From an uncultured Tenacibaculum sp. (lineage in GTDB: Bacteria; Bacteroidota; Bacteroidia; Flavobacteriales; Flavobacteriaceae): a DNA stretch of 42,980 nt. The stretch lies in NCBI GenBank assembly GCA_947498055.1, contig CANMJA010000036.1, forward strand, positions 1-42,980. Reading direction: 5' to 3'. The first letter of the stretch is position 1. The number at the start of each line of letters is the position of its first letter. The translations under genes and the position numbers were made by a program. Below the pieces are notes generated by a model that was not told the origin of the DNA, did no database searches, and saw only the letters and a program-made list of their open reading frames with translations. Below are positions 7,850 to 15,483 of this stretch, piece by piece.

Positions 7850-7857
7850 TAGCTTTG
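7850..7857 (+). promoter_or_regulatory. Probable -7 promoter element of the SAM hydrolase gene
   Basis: TAGCTTTG matches TAnnTTTG and lies 50 bases upstream of the ATG at 7908, in the divergent gap with phoH. A partner TTG box is not obvious. Confidence 0.4.
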
Positions 7858-7907
7858 CGGTAATTTTTAGCTTAGTTTTTCACAAAATAATTAACAATTA
7901 ATTTTTA

Positions 7908-8765
7908 ATGGCTTTCATTACTTTAACTACTGATTTTGGCACCAAAGACCATTTTGCTGGAACTGTAAAAGGAGCTATTTATTCTGAGCTACCAGAAGCT
8001 AAAATTGTAGATATTACACATCAAATATCTCCTTTTAATATTACAGAGACTGCATATATTGTTAAAAATGCCTATAAAAGTTTTCCTAAAGGAACGATAC
8101 ATATTATTGGGGTTGACTCTGAATTAAGTATACAAAACAAACATTTAGCCATTTTGCTAGATGAGCATTACTTTATTTGCCCTGATAATGGTGTTATCTC
8201 TATGATTGCATCAGAAATAAACCCAACAAAAATTGTTGAAATTAATATTCATAATCATATAGAAAGTAGTTTTCCTGTATTGGATGTTTTTGTTAAAGTT
8301 GCAAGTTTTATAGCCAAAGGTGGTAAACTAGATGTTATTGGTAAAGAAACTCAGTCGTATAAAAAAATGATTGAAATTCAACCTAAAATAAATCAAGAGA
8401 AAAATATCATCATTGGAGGAGTTATTTATATTGATAATTATGGGAATGTAATAAGTAATATTAGCAAGAAATTATTTACTGAAATTAGTAAAGAAAGAGC
8501 TTTTACTATTACTGCTCGTAGATATACTTTTACTAATGTTTTTAAACAATATAATGACATCATTGATTTTAATAGTGAAGATATACGATTATATGATGGA
8601 AAAAAACTAGCTTTATTTAATTCTGCAAATTTCTTAGAAATTGCAATTTATAGAAGTAATTTAAAAACAGTTGGGGGCGCATCTACTCTATTAGGTTTAA
8701 ATTATAGAGATACGATCACAGTAGAATTTATTAACGAAGAAAAATCTGATTTTGTAACCTATTAA
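7908..8765 (+). CDS. SAM hydroxide adenosyltransferase / SAM hydrolase family protein (DUF62)
   Basis: A 285-residue cytoplasmic protein of the family that includes S-adenosylmethionine hydrolases and the fluorinase/chlorinase enzymes; archaeal members split SAM into adenosine and methionine. Seen here: TTDFG at 7-11, IGVDSE at 67-72, and FICPDNG at 89-95, in the normal order and length. In studied members an Arg seven residues after the Asp of the GVD motif is part of a catalytic Asp-Arg-His triad; the aligned position here is Asn77 or Lys78, so activity may differ. The downstream ABM gene starts 9 bases after the stop, implying one transcript. No halogenation cluster is nearby. Confidence 0.85.
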   Translation: MAFITLTTDFGTKDHFAGTVKGAIYSELPEAKIVDITHQISPFNITETAYIVKNAYKSFPKGTIHIIGVDSELSIQNKHLAILLDEHYFICPDNGVISMIASEINPTKIVEINIHNHIESSFPVLDVFVKVASFIAKGGKLDVIGKETQSYKKMIEIQPKINQEKNIIIGGVIYIDNYGNVISNISKKLFTEISKERAFTITARRYTFTNVFKQYNDIIDFNSEDIRLYDGKKLALFNSANFLEIAIYRSNLKTVGGASTLLGLNYRDTITVEFINEEKSDFVTY

Positions 8766-8774
8766 TTAAAAAGT

Positions 8775-9071
8775 ATGTTTATACGTATTGTAAAGTTGAG
8801 TTTTCAGCCTGAAAAAATTACTACTTTTTTGGCTAATTTTGAAAAAAAGAAAGAATATATACGAAATTTTCCTGGGTGCCGTTTATTAGAGTTATACAGA
8901 GATAAAACGAATACAAATGTGTTTTTTACTTATAGTTATTGGAACACAGAACAAGATTTAGAGAATTATAGAAATTCTGATTTATTTAAAAATATTTGGG
9001 CAGAAACAAAAGTTTTTTTTAACGATAAGCCATTTGCTTGGAGTGTTGATAAAGTTGTAAGTTTGGAGTAA
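8775..9071 (+). CDS. ABM-domain protein (putative quinol monooxygenase family)
   Basis: A 98-residue protein forming a single antibiotic-biosynthesis-monooxygenase (ABM) ferredoxin-like domain: it starts MFIRIVKLSFQPEK, has 'FPGCRLLELYRDK' in the middle and 'YSYWNTEQDLENYRNSDLF' near the end, typical for the family. Members are cofactor-free monooxygenases or stress-related proteins, but family membership alone does not give a substrate. It follows the SAM hydrolase gene with a 9-base gap and is followed by the repeat-bearing gap before gldF. Confidence 0.8.
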   Translation: MFIRIVKLSFQPEKITTFLANFEKKKEYIRNFPGCRLLELYRDKTNTNVFFTYSYWNTEQDLENYRNSDLFKNIWAETKVFFNDKPFAWSVDKVVSLE

Positions 9072-9120
9072 ACAATTAACAATGATCTTTTATCAGTGAG
9101 CAATTATCAATGAAACAAAT

Positions 9121-9151
9121 AACTGATAACTGATAACTGATAACTGATAAC
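9121..9151 (+). repeat. Heptamer tandem repeat
   Basis: Four exact copies of AACTGAT (9121-9148) plus AAC, within a wider region of related words (ATCAGTGAGCAATTATCAATG just before). It lies 18 bases upstream of the gldF TTG start, so copy number could affect gldF expression, which is inference. Confidence 0.7.
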
Positions 9152-9169
9152 AATATAAATTATAAAAAA

Positions 9170-9889
9170 TTGATTTCAATATTAAAAAAAGAATTTAATT
9201 CATTTTTTGCTTCACCTGTTGCTTATTTAGTAATCGGTGTCTTTTTACTCATAAACGGATTGTTTTTATGGGTTTTTAAAGACAGTTTCAATATTTTAAA
9301 TGCTGGATTTGCAGATTTAAATTCCTTCTTTTATTTAACTCCTTGGTTGTTCTTATTTTTAATTCCTGCAATTACAATGAAGAGTTTTGCCGATGAATTT
9401 AGTGTAGGAACTATTGAAATTTTAAGAACAAAACCATTAAGTGACTGGCAAATAGTTTTAGGTAAGTATTTTGCTGCTTTATTATTGGTTTATATAGCTC
9501 TTATACCTACATTAATGTATGTATATACCATTTATGATTTAGGAAACCCGAAAGGAAATTTAGATATCGGTGCTATTATTGGCTCTTATTTTGGTCTGTT
9601 TTTTTTAGCTTCTTCTTATACTGCCGTTAGCTTATTTACATCTACACTTTCTAAAAGTCAGATTACTGCTTTCATTTTAGGAATCTGTATTTGTTTTTTT
9701 CTTTTTTATGGATTTGATGCGCTTGCAGATTTATTAGGCACTTCCAATTACTATATAAAATTACTTGGTTTTAACGAACATTTTAAAAGTATTAGTCGTG
9801 GAGTTATAGACACTAGAGATATTATTTATTTTGCTAGTGTTAGTTTTTTCTTTTTATACATCACTAAAAAACAGTTAGAAAATGAATAA
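9170..9889 (+). CDS. gldF: Gliding motility ABC transporter permease GldF
   Basis: Inner-membrane permease of the GldA-GldF-GldG ABC transporter needed for gliding in Flavobacterium johnsoniae. The 239 residues have about six membrane segments and the family pattern 'FFASPVAYLVIGVFLLINGL' at the N-terminus, then 'ITMKSFADEFSVGTIEILRTKPL'. The start is a TTG at 9170; family N-terminal homology begins right there and no ATG fits, so the TTG is chosen. It overlaps gldG by 8 bases. The ATPase gene gldA is not in this window. Confidence 0.92.
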   Translation: MISILKKEFNSFFASPVAYLVIGVFLLINGLFLWVFKDSFNILNAGFADLNSFFYLTPWLFLFLIPAITMKSFADEFSVGTIEILRTKPLSDWQIVLGKYFAALLLVYIALIPTLMYVYTIYDLGNPKGNLDIGAIIGSYFGLFFLASSYTAVSLFTSTLSKSQITAFILGICICFFLFYGFDALADLLGTSNYYIKLLGFNEHFKSISRGVIDTRDIIYFASVSFFFLYITKKQLENE

Positions 9890-11522
9890 AAAAATAAAAA
9901 CAACACTTCTTCTTTTAGCAGTTTTAATAATACTTAATTTCTTAAGTACTTCGTTTTTTAAGCGATTTGATTTAACGAAAGATAAACGATATTCATTATC
10001 AGAAACGACTAGTGTTTTAGTAGAAAAAATAAATAAACCTTTAATTGTTAATGTGTATTTAGAAGGAGATTTTCCTTCAGAGTTTCAAAGGTTACAAATA
10101 GAAACTCGTCAATTTCTTGAAGAATTAAAATCACAAAATTCTGCAATTCGTTTTCGTTTTGTAAATCCAGATGGTATTGGTGAAGAATTAATAAAAAACG
10201 GTATGTCTGCTAGTCGGTTAACCGTTGAAGAGGATGGTAAATTATCGGAAACCATTATATTTCCATGGGCTGAAATATTTTATGGCAAAAAGAAACAAAT
10301 TGTTTCCTTACTTTCAAATACCAACACTTCCTCTCAAGAAAGTCAATTAGAAACTGCTATTTCATCTCTTGAATACTCTTTTGCAAATGCTATTCATTTA
10401 GTTACGGAAAAGAAAAAAAAGAGCATTGCTATTTTAGCTGGAAATGGCGAATTAGAGGACATAAAAATGTATAGTTTACTTAGTGAACTAAGAAAAAAAT
10501 ATCATTTAGCTAAGTTTACGCTAGATTCTGCACAAAATAACCCTGTTAAAACAACGCAAGATTTAAAAAAGTTTGATTTATCTATCATTGCCAAACCTAC
10601 AGAAAAGTTTACCGATAAAGAAAAGTTGGTTTTAGATCAATTTATCATTAATGGTGGTAAAACTTTATGGATGATTGATAATTTAAATGCAGATACAGAT
10701 AGTTTATATAATGAAGGAAGAATGATGGCATTTCGTCGCGATTTAAACTTAACGGATCTGTTATTTAGTTATGGTGTGCGAATAAATAATAAATTAGTTC
10801 AAGATATTTATGCTTCTAAATTAACTTTAGCTGCTGGAAATAGTGGTAATCAGCCTAAATTTGAGAGTTTTGATTGGTTTTATCATCCGCTAGTAGGTGC
10901 AAATCCAAATCATCCAATTACGAAAAACATTCTACCAGTTCGTTTTCGATTTACCACGCAAATAGATACTATACAAAAAGACATTAAAAAAACACCTCTT
11001 CTAGTAAGCTCTGTAACTTCTAAACTATCTGGAGTTCCAAAAATTATTCAATTGAAAGAGATTACTAGAGAACCTCTACAAAAGGAATATACTGCCAATA
11101 ATCAACTTTTAGCAGTATTGTTAGAGGGTAATTTTCATTCTGCTTATGAAAGTAGAACCAAACCTTTTGAAACCTCAAATTTCAAATCTATTTCTGAAGC
11201 AAATAAAATGGTAGTAATTGCAGATGGAGATATTGGAAGAAATCAAATTCTAAAAGGAAAACCTTACGATTTAGCAGTAGATAAGTGGACACAACAACGC
11301 TTTGGAAATAAAGATTTTTTATTAAATACTATCGATTATTTATTAGATGATAATGGTTTAATTAACTTACGTAATAAATCTATTAAGCTACAAATATTAG
11401 ATAAAAAACGTGCTTATAAAGAAAAAACGTTTTGGCAGTTTTTAAACAGTATAGTTCCTATTAGTTTATTAGCTTTGTTTGGTTTTGTTTTTAATTTTTG
11501 GAGAAAAAGGAAATATAGATAG
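9882..11522 (+). CDS. gldG: Gliding motility-associated ABC transporter protein GldG
   Basis: Partner of GldF. The 546 residues have an N-terminal membrane segment (about 6-24), a large extracytoplasmic part beginning 'RFDLTKDKRYSLSETT', and a C-terminal membrane segment (about 520-538) followed by a basic tail. This two-anchor layout and the length are those of GldG. The 8-base overlap with gldF shows a single operon. It may carry the substrate-binding role of the transporter; the substrate is not known. Confidence 0.93.
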   Translation: MNKKIKTTLLLLAVLIILNFLSTSFFKRFDLTKDKRYSLSETTSVLVEKINKPLIVNVYLEGDFPSEFQRLQIETRQFLEELKSQNSAIRFRFVNPDGIGEELIKNGMSASRLTVEEDGKLSETIIFPWAEIFYGKKKQIVSLLSNTNTSSQESQLETAISSLEYSFANAIHLVTEKKKKSIAILAGNGELEDIKMYSLLSELRKKYHLAKFTLDSAQNNPVKTTQDLKKFDLSIIAKPTEKFTDKEKLVLDQFIINGGKTLWMIDNLNADTDSLYNEGRMMAFRRDLNLTDLLFSYGVRINNKLVQDIYASKLTLAAGNSGNQPKFESFDWFYHPLVGANPNHPITKNILPVRFRFTTQIDTIQKDIKKTPLLVSSVTSKLSGVPKIIQLKEITREPLQKEYTANNQLLAVLLEGNFHSAYESRTKPFETSNFKSISEANKMVVIADGDIGRNQILKGKPYDLAVDKWTQQRFGNKDFLLNTIDYLLDDNGLINLRNKSIKLQILDKKRAYKEKTFWQFLNSIVPISLLALFGFVFNFWRKRKYR

Positions 11523-11591
11523 TCTACAGTTAAAGTAAATTATTTTGGCAATGATTTTATAGATACTTTGCCGCATACAATTAACACTAAC

Positions 11592-12023
11592 ATGAAACAG
11601 CTTAAAATTTGGACTATAGTTTCTTTTTCTTTTGTAATTATTGCTATCGGACATGGAATAGCACCTATGCTTTTAGTAGATTTTTTTAGTATTCATCAAT
11701 TGATTGAAAACGGTTTTTCTTCATTTAATTTTAGTGCAAATGATTCTGAAACTAGTTTTATTTTTGTTGGATTATTTTCTTTACTAGGTAAATTATTAAT
11801 CTTCTTAAGTATGCTTCGCTTTATAAAAAAAGGCAACATCAAAAATATCATTTCATTAATTGGATTGTTTTGTTTATTCATTTCCTTTTATCTATTAATT
11901 TTTCAGAACAAAAATGAAGAAACTTTAAAAACAGTAGCATTATTTACAGGAACCCCTTTTTTAATTAGCTCTTTTTTTCTATTTGTAAAATCTGTTTTTG
12001 TCTTCTTTGAAGAAAAGCGTTAA
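11592..12023 (+). CDS. Predicted four-segment membrane protein of unknown function
   Basis: 143 residues from the ATG at 11592; an earlier TTG at 11568 would add eight residues but is less likely. Hydrophobic stretches at about 6-30, 54-72, 82-102 and 114-135 predict an inner-membrane protein with a short charged tail (FFEEKR). I do not recognise a family. It follows gldG by 69 bases on the same strand and may be the last gene of that transcript. Confidence 0.65.
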   Translation: MKQLKIWTIVSFSFVIIAIGHGIAPMLLVDFFSIHQLIENGFSSFNFSANDSETSFIFVGLFSLLGKLLIFLSMLRFIKKGNIKNIISLIGLFCLFISFYLLIFQNKNEETLKTVALFTGTPFLISSFFLFVKSVFVFFEEKR

Positions 12024-12060
12024 TTCTTAACAAATGACTAAATATTTTAAAAAGAAAGTA

Positions 12061-12861
12061 TTATTCTTCTAAATATGCTTTTTTGAGATCTCCATTTACA
12101 TTTCCTTCCACATTTATCATATAATGATATGTTTCAAAAATATACGAAATGAAAAAATCACCATTGGAATAGATGTTTATAGACTCAATAACTAAGTCCT
12201 CTTTTAAAATATGCTTTGTTATTTTAGAATATCTATTTTCTTTTAAAAGCCAATCATTTACTTTTTCAAGCGTCTGTTCTGCAATATATGTCCTTAATTT
12301 CTTATTCCAAGAATAAGTGTTTTTTACCATCTTTTTTAAATGGGTTAAGGTTTGTTTTGCAGAATCGATATTTGGAACATCTAAAAAGTACACATAAATA
12401 TCTCTTCCTAACCAATTTAATTCACCTTCAGCACTATTATCTTCTTTTTTAAACTCAAAATTAGCAACAGTATCTACTATAAAAAATTCGTCGATTAAAG
12501 ATAGTAACTGATCATTTTTAACGAAACTCTCAGTTACTTCAATTAAAGGAAAACTTAACAAATTGTTTTCTTTATTGTTTTTTACTTTTACTTTATAAAT
12601 TGTTTTAGACTTAAAATCAAAAGGATGATTATCACTATCTTTTGTTTGCCAACTAATCTCCCCTTTCATTTTATGAAGCTGATTTGTTTCACAATCTACA
12701 TAAGCAAGAAATGGTTGTCCACAAGTCCAATATGTATCATTACTATCTTTAATACCTCCAGCAAAAGTTGATAAAGATGTTAAAATATAAATTTCTTTTT
12801 TTAGTGAGTCTTTTGGCTTTCCTTTCCCATTACCGAAAAATTTCAGTATATCTTTAATCAT
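12061..12861 (-). CDS. DUF2262 domain protein
   Basis: A 266-residue soluble protein. The C-terminal half (from about 140, 'GELNWLGRDIYVYF' to 'NVEGNVNGDLKKAYLEE') fits the DUF2262 pattern: a WLG motif, a helical stretch with 'KKMVKNTYSWNKKLRTY', then 'ESINIYSNGDFFISY' and a closing G-N-x-x-G. The N-terminal half is less familiar. DUF2262 proteins often occur as lone genes or near polymorphic-toxin loci, so an immunity-like role is possible, but no toxin is adjacent here. It follows the DUF302 gene by 39 bases on the same strand. Confidence 0.7.
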   Translation of the reverse strand: MIKDILKFFGNGKGKPKDSLKKEIYILTSLSTFAGGIKDSNDTYWTCGQPFLAYVDCETNQLHKMKGEISWQTKDSDNHPFDFKSKTIYKVKVKNNKENNLLSFPLIEVTESFVKNDQLLSLIDEFFIVDTVANFEFKKEDNSAEGELNWLGRDIYVYFLDVPNIDSAKQTLTHLKKMVKNTYSWNKKLRTYIAEQTLEKVNDWLLKENRYSKITKHILKEDLVIESINIYSNGDFFISYIFETYHYMINVEGNVNGDLKKAYLEE

Positions 12862-12900
12862 TCTTATAGAACTAATTTAAAGTTTTATATAAAAAATCTA

Positions 12901-13383
12901 TTACTCTAAAGTAGTAATCTTATTTAAGGCTCCACTCACTTTATTTAATAACTCTTCTTTACCTTCAATTGCGTGTCTTTCTTTTAAGTAACTAGGATTA
13001 TTATAAGCGATATACACTTTACCTTCTTCTTTGTAAATGATGATTTTTTGTGGTAAATCAATTGCTAATGTTGGACTTACATTCATTAATGGTGTTCCTA
13101 AATTTGGATTTCCAAAAACTAATAACTTTGTTGGACGAAGTGATAATCCTTTTTTCTCAGCATTTGCACTATGATCTAATTCAAACAGTAATTTTAAGTT
13201 CGGATTGTTTTCTATTCTTCCTTTAATTGTGGTAAAAGTTTCTTCAAATTCTAATGGACTTACTTTTATAGTTAATGTTTCTTTCATATTGATTGATTTA
13301 TTTTCTGTGGTTTGACAAGAAGATAAAAGGATTGCAAAAAATACAATAAACAATCCTAAATTGTTTCTTTTAATAGTTTTCAT
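12901..13383 (-). CDS. DUF302 domain lipoprotein
   Basis: 160 residues. The N-terminus is a lipoprotein signal: basic start, hydrophobic core, and lipobox LLSSC with Cys23. The mature part matches the DUF302 fold: 'FEETFTTIKGRIENNPNLKLLFELDHSANAEKKGL', then 'RPTKLLVFGNPNLGTPLM' and 'LPQKIIIYKEEGKVYIAYNNP'. DUF302 proteins are small alpha/beta proteins of unknown function, often membrane-anchored or periplasmic. The ATG lies 19 bases after the msrA stop, so the two are probably co-transcribed, which points towards an envelope stress setting. Confidence 0.85.
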   Translation of the reverse strand: MKTIKRNNLGLFIVFFAILLSSCQTTENKSINMKETLTIKVSPLEFEETFTTIKGRIENNPNLKLLFELDHSANAEKKGLSLRPTKLLVFGNPNLGTPLMNVSPTLAIDLPQKIIIYKEEGKVYIAYNNPSYLKERHAIEGKEELLNKVSGALNKITTLE

Positions 13384-13402
13384 TTGGTATAATCATTATT
13401 TA

Positions 13403-14002
13403 TTAGTGTCCTGTCTTTTTTAATATTTTAGGAAACTTCTTTTTAAATCTATTTAACCTTGGAATAGATACATTTTGTATATAAGGGTTTTCTGGATGCA
13501 TACGCTCATAATTTTGATGATATGCTTCTGCTTCATAAAACTTAGTAAATTTCGTTACCTCTGTTGCTATTTTTCCTTTATAATACTTTTCGTTTAACAA
13601 TTTAATGGCATCTTTTATTATTTTTTTCTCATTATTTGTCTTGTAAAAAGCAATAGAACGATATTGAGAACCATAATCTGGATGTTGCCCATTTACAGTT
13701 GTTGGGTCATGTGAACCAAAAAACACCGCTACTAAAGTTTCAAAACTAACTACTTTCGGATTATAATATACAGCTACAGTTTCAGAATGCCCTGTAGTAC
13801 CTGTTCCTATTTTTTGATAGGTAGGATTGGATGTATGCCCGCCTGCATACCCAGAAACCGCCTCTTCCACACCTTCCACACTTTCAAAAATTGCTTCTAC
13901 ACACCAAAAGCAACCACTAGCAAAATAGGCCACTTCTTTTTTAGATTGTGCCTTAGCAATAAATAGAGTCGATAAAAAAACTAATAAGAATATTTTCTTC
14001 AT
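13403..14002 (-). CDS. msrA: Secreted peptide-methionine (S)-S-oxide reductase MsrA
   Basis: Repairs methionine-S-sulfoxide. From the ATG at 14002 the protein has 199 residues: a signal peptide (1-19, ending IAKAQ), then the MsrA core with the catalytic GCFWC motif at 30-34 (nucleophile Cys31), 'SGYAGG' and 'QHPDYGSQYRSIAFY'. A longer reading from 14050 would put 16 extra residues before the signal peptide, so the inner ATG is preferred. Cys34 is present, but there is no further cysteine near the C-terminus for the usual resolving disulfide cascade. It probably acts outside the inner membrane. The DUF302 lipoprotein gene follows after 19 bases. Confidence 0.92.
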   Translation of the reverse strand: MKKIFLLVFLSTLFIAKAQSKKEVAYFASGCFWCVEAIFESVEGVEEAVSGYAGGHTSNPTYQKIGTGTTGHSETVAVYYNPKVVSFETLVAVFFGSHDPTTVNGQHPDYGSQYRSIAFYKTNNEKKIIKDAIKLLNEKYYKGKIATEVTKFTKFYEAEAYHQNYERMHPENPYIQNVSIPRLNRFKKKFPKILKKTGH

Positions 14003-14046
14003 TTTAAATGATTTTAAAACTTGGTCGTTGTACCAAACAATTTCAT

Positions 14047-14084
14047 ACAAAAAAGCTACTCGAATATAACGAATAGCTTTTAAA
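14047..14084 (-). terminator. Terminator downstream of the HmuY gene
   Basis: On the minus strand AAAAGCTATTCG and CGAGTAGCTTTTTT pair with one mismatch around a short AT loop, ending in a T run. It lies just past the HmuY stop and upstream of msrA. Confidence 0.6.
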
Positions 14085-14107
14085 AACTAACAAAATGCAA
14101 CACACAA

Positions 14108-14743
14108 CTATTGCATATTTTTATCTCCTTTATTTGGATTGTATAGATAGTTAAAAGTATAATACCTTGAGTTTTCTTGCTTAGAAGCATCGTTATCTTT
14201 ATAATAAGATAGTATTTCTAGTTTTGCATAGTTACCATCAACCGTTTTTACTACTAATATTTTTCCTGCAATAGGACTTATTAAATGTGTTGGTGGTCCT
14301 GCATACGTATACCAACCATTTCCACTTCCTGTTGGTACTGCATAAGTTTCTTTAGCATCTTGTAAAAAATCTGTATCTGAAGGAGCAGTTGTTATACTAG
14401 CAAAAGTTCCTGTTTCAATAGTTAAGGAAGCATTTCCTGTTTTTTCTGGCTCACCAGATAAGGATCCTATTTTTGTCCCTCCATTTACTAAAATGGTAGT
14501 TCCCCTAAAGGCAATATCCCAAGTATCATCTGTAACTACAGCCCCTTTTTTAAAGCTGAACTTTGTAAAATCACCCGATGTGGTTGGTGGAGTTGTTGTA
14601 AAATCTGTAGTTTGTTGCGCAGATAAATTTGTGATCATTTTCGATTCTACTGGTAACACTGTTACTTCTTTTGCTTCATCACTACAAGATATTCCTAAAA
14701 ATGTACTAATTACTAACGGTAAAATTAATTTTAATCGATTCAT
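14108..14743 (-). CDS. HmuY family heme-binding lipoprotein
   Basis: 211 residues with a lipoprotein signal (lipobox GISC, Cys20). The mature part has the HmuY pattern: 'FTKFSFKKGAVVTDDTWDIAFRG', a beta-rich middle, 'GNGWYTYAGPPTHLISPIAGK', and 'NYAKLEILSYYKD' with 'SRYYTFNYLYNP' near the end. HmuY of Porphyromonas gingivalis is a surface hemophore that passes heme to the TonB receptor HmuR. Here the receptor gene lies upstream on the same strand with a DoxX-like gene between, supporting a heme uptake locus. The two His ligands of P. gingivalis HmuY are not evident, since His is scarce here; binding chemistry may differ. A terminator follows. Confidence 0.85.
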   Translation of the reverse strand: MNRLKLILPLVISTFLGISCSDEAKEVTVLPVESKMITNLSAQQTTDFTTTPPTTSGDFTKFSFKKGAVVTDDTWDIAFRGTTILVNGGTKIGSLSGEPEKTGNASLTIETGTFASITTAPSDTDFLQDAKETYAVPTGSGNGWYTYAGPPTHLISPIAGKILVVKTVDGNYAKLEILSYYKDNDASKQENSRYYTFNYLYNPNKGDKNMQ

Positions 14744-15005
14744 ATGTATTTCTCTATTTATGTTTGAATTTACTGTATCATTCTGAATTGAAATCCCTCG
14801 CTTTTAGGCGAAGACTTTATTTGTTTTTTTAGGAGTTAAAGAATTTAGTAGTTAAGAAGTTATCCTGAGTATTTTGTCAAATTCTTTTAACCACTCTAAC
14901 TTCCTTACTTCTCAACTACTTAACTACTCTAACTTCTTTATTTCTTAACTACTCCTTTTTGGTAACATCCTTAGTCACTTTTCGGCAAAATCGAACTCTT
15001 CGGCT
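14744..15005. other. Non-coding gap in the heme locus, with repeats
   Basis: No gene seen. It contains the 33-base tandem pair at 14887-14952 and, before it, a reverse-complement-like segment (14830-14862, with AGTAGTTAAGAAGTTA) that could pair with the tandem units to give a long imperfect hairpin. This gap separates the DoxX-like gene from hmuY and may carry the hmuY promoter or limit readthrough. Confidence 0.5.
14887..14952. repeat. Two tandem copies of a 33-base unit
   Basis: Units at 14887-14919 and 14920-14952 both follow the pattern TTAACyACTCTAACTTCyTTA..TTCT.AACTAC with five differences. They are pyrimidine-rich on the plus strand. The segment at 14830-14862 reads as a partial reverse complement of the unit. 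Confidence 0.65.
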
Positions 15006-15470
15006 TCAAGCCAATGGTCGTTTAATTTTCTCTGGTTGATATATAATGGACTTTAGTTTCGTTCTTTCTGTGTATAACAGCCAAATATTTATTAGCAACA
15101 AACCTACAGTTTGCACCAACTCTCCTATTTCATCTCTTTCTAAAAACCAATGGAAGAAAAAAATGTTTATTACTATTGGAAAAGCCATAATAGCCCCAAA
15201 AGTTGTAAATACTTGACTTATTAATAACAACCCGCATATTATTTGCATGACTCCTAAAAACTGCCATAAATACCCCGTCTGTTTCATACCGTTTATGTAT
15301 AAAACCTTTTGAAGTGTTTTTGTTTGATTGGGTTCTTGAAATTTTTGTGCCTTTTTTACTACGTTTACAGGACTCGGATTCTCTTTAGAAAATTTACCGA
15401 TACCTCCATACAAAAGCATTCCGCCTAAAACTACACTAAGTAGTATTCTTAAAATTAGTATTGGTTTCAT
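15006..15470 (-). CDS. DoxX-like membrane protein
   Basis: 154 residues with about four membrane segments (roughly 4-24, 66-86, 90-108 and 118-134). The start 'ILRILLSVVLGGMLLYGGIGKF' and the later 'LGVMQIICGLLLISQVFTTFGA' fit the DoxX / DoxX-like family of small inner-membrane proteins, some of which take part in thiol or redox functions. Its start is 13 bases downstream of the TonB receptor stop, so it is co-transcribed with the receptor. A role in the heme locus is inferred from position only. Confidence 0.75.
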   Translation of the reverse strand: MKPILILRILLSVVLGGMLLYGGIGKFSKENPSPVNVVKKAQKFQEPNQTKTLQKVLYINGMKQTGYLWQFLGVMQIICGLLLISQVFTTFGAIMAFPIVINIFFFHWFLERDEIGELVQTVGLLLINIWLLYTERTKLKSIIYQPEKIKRPLA

Positions 15471-15483
15471 TAGTTATTGATTA

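Noticed and set aside
9121..9151. Possible small CRISPR-like array
   Set aside because: Seven-base units with no spacers; a simple tandem repeat.
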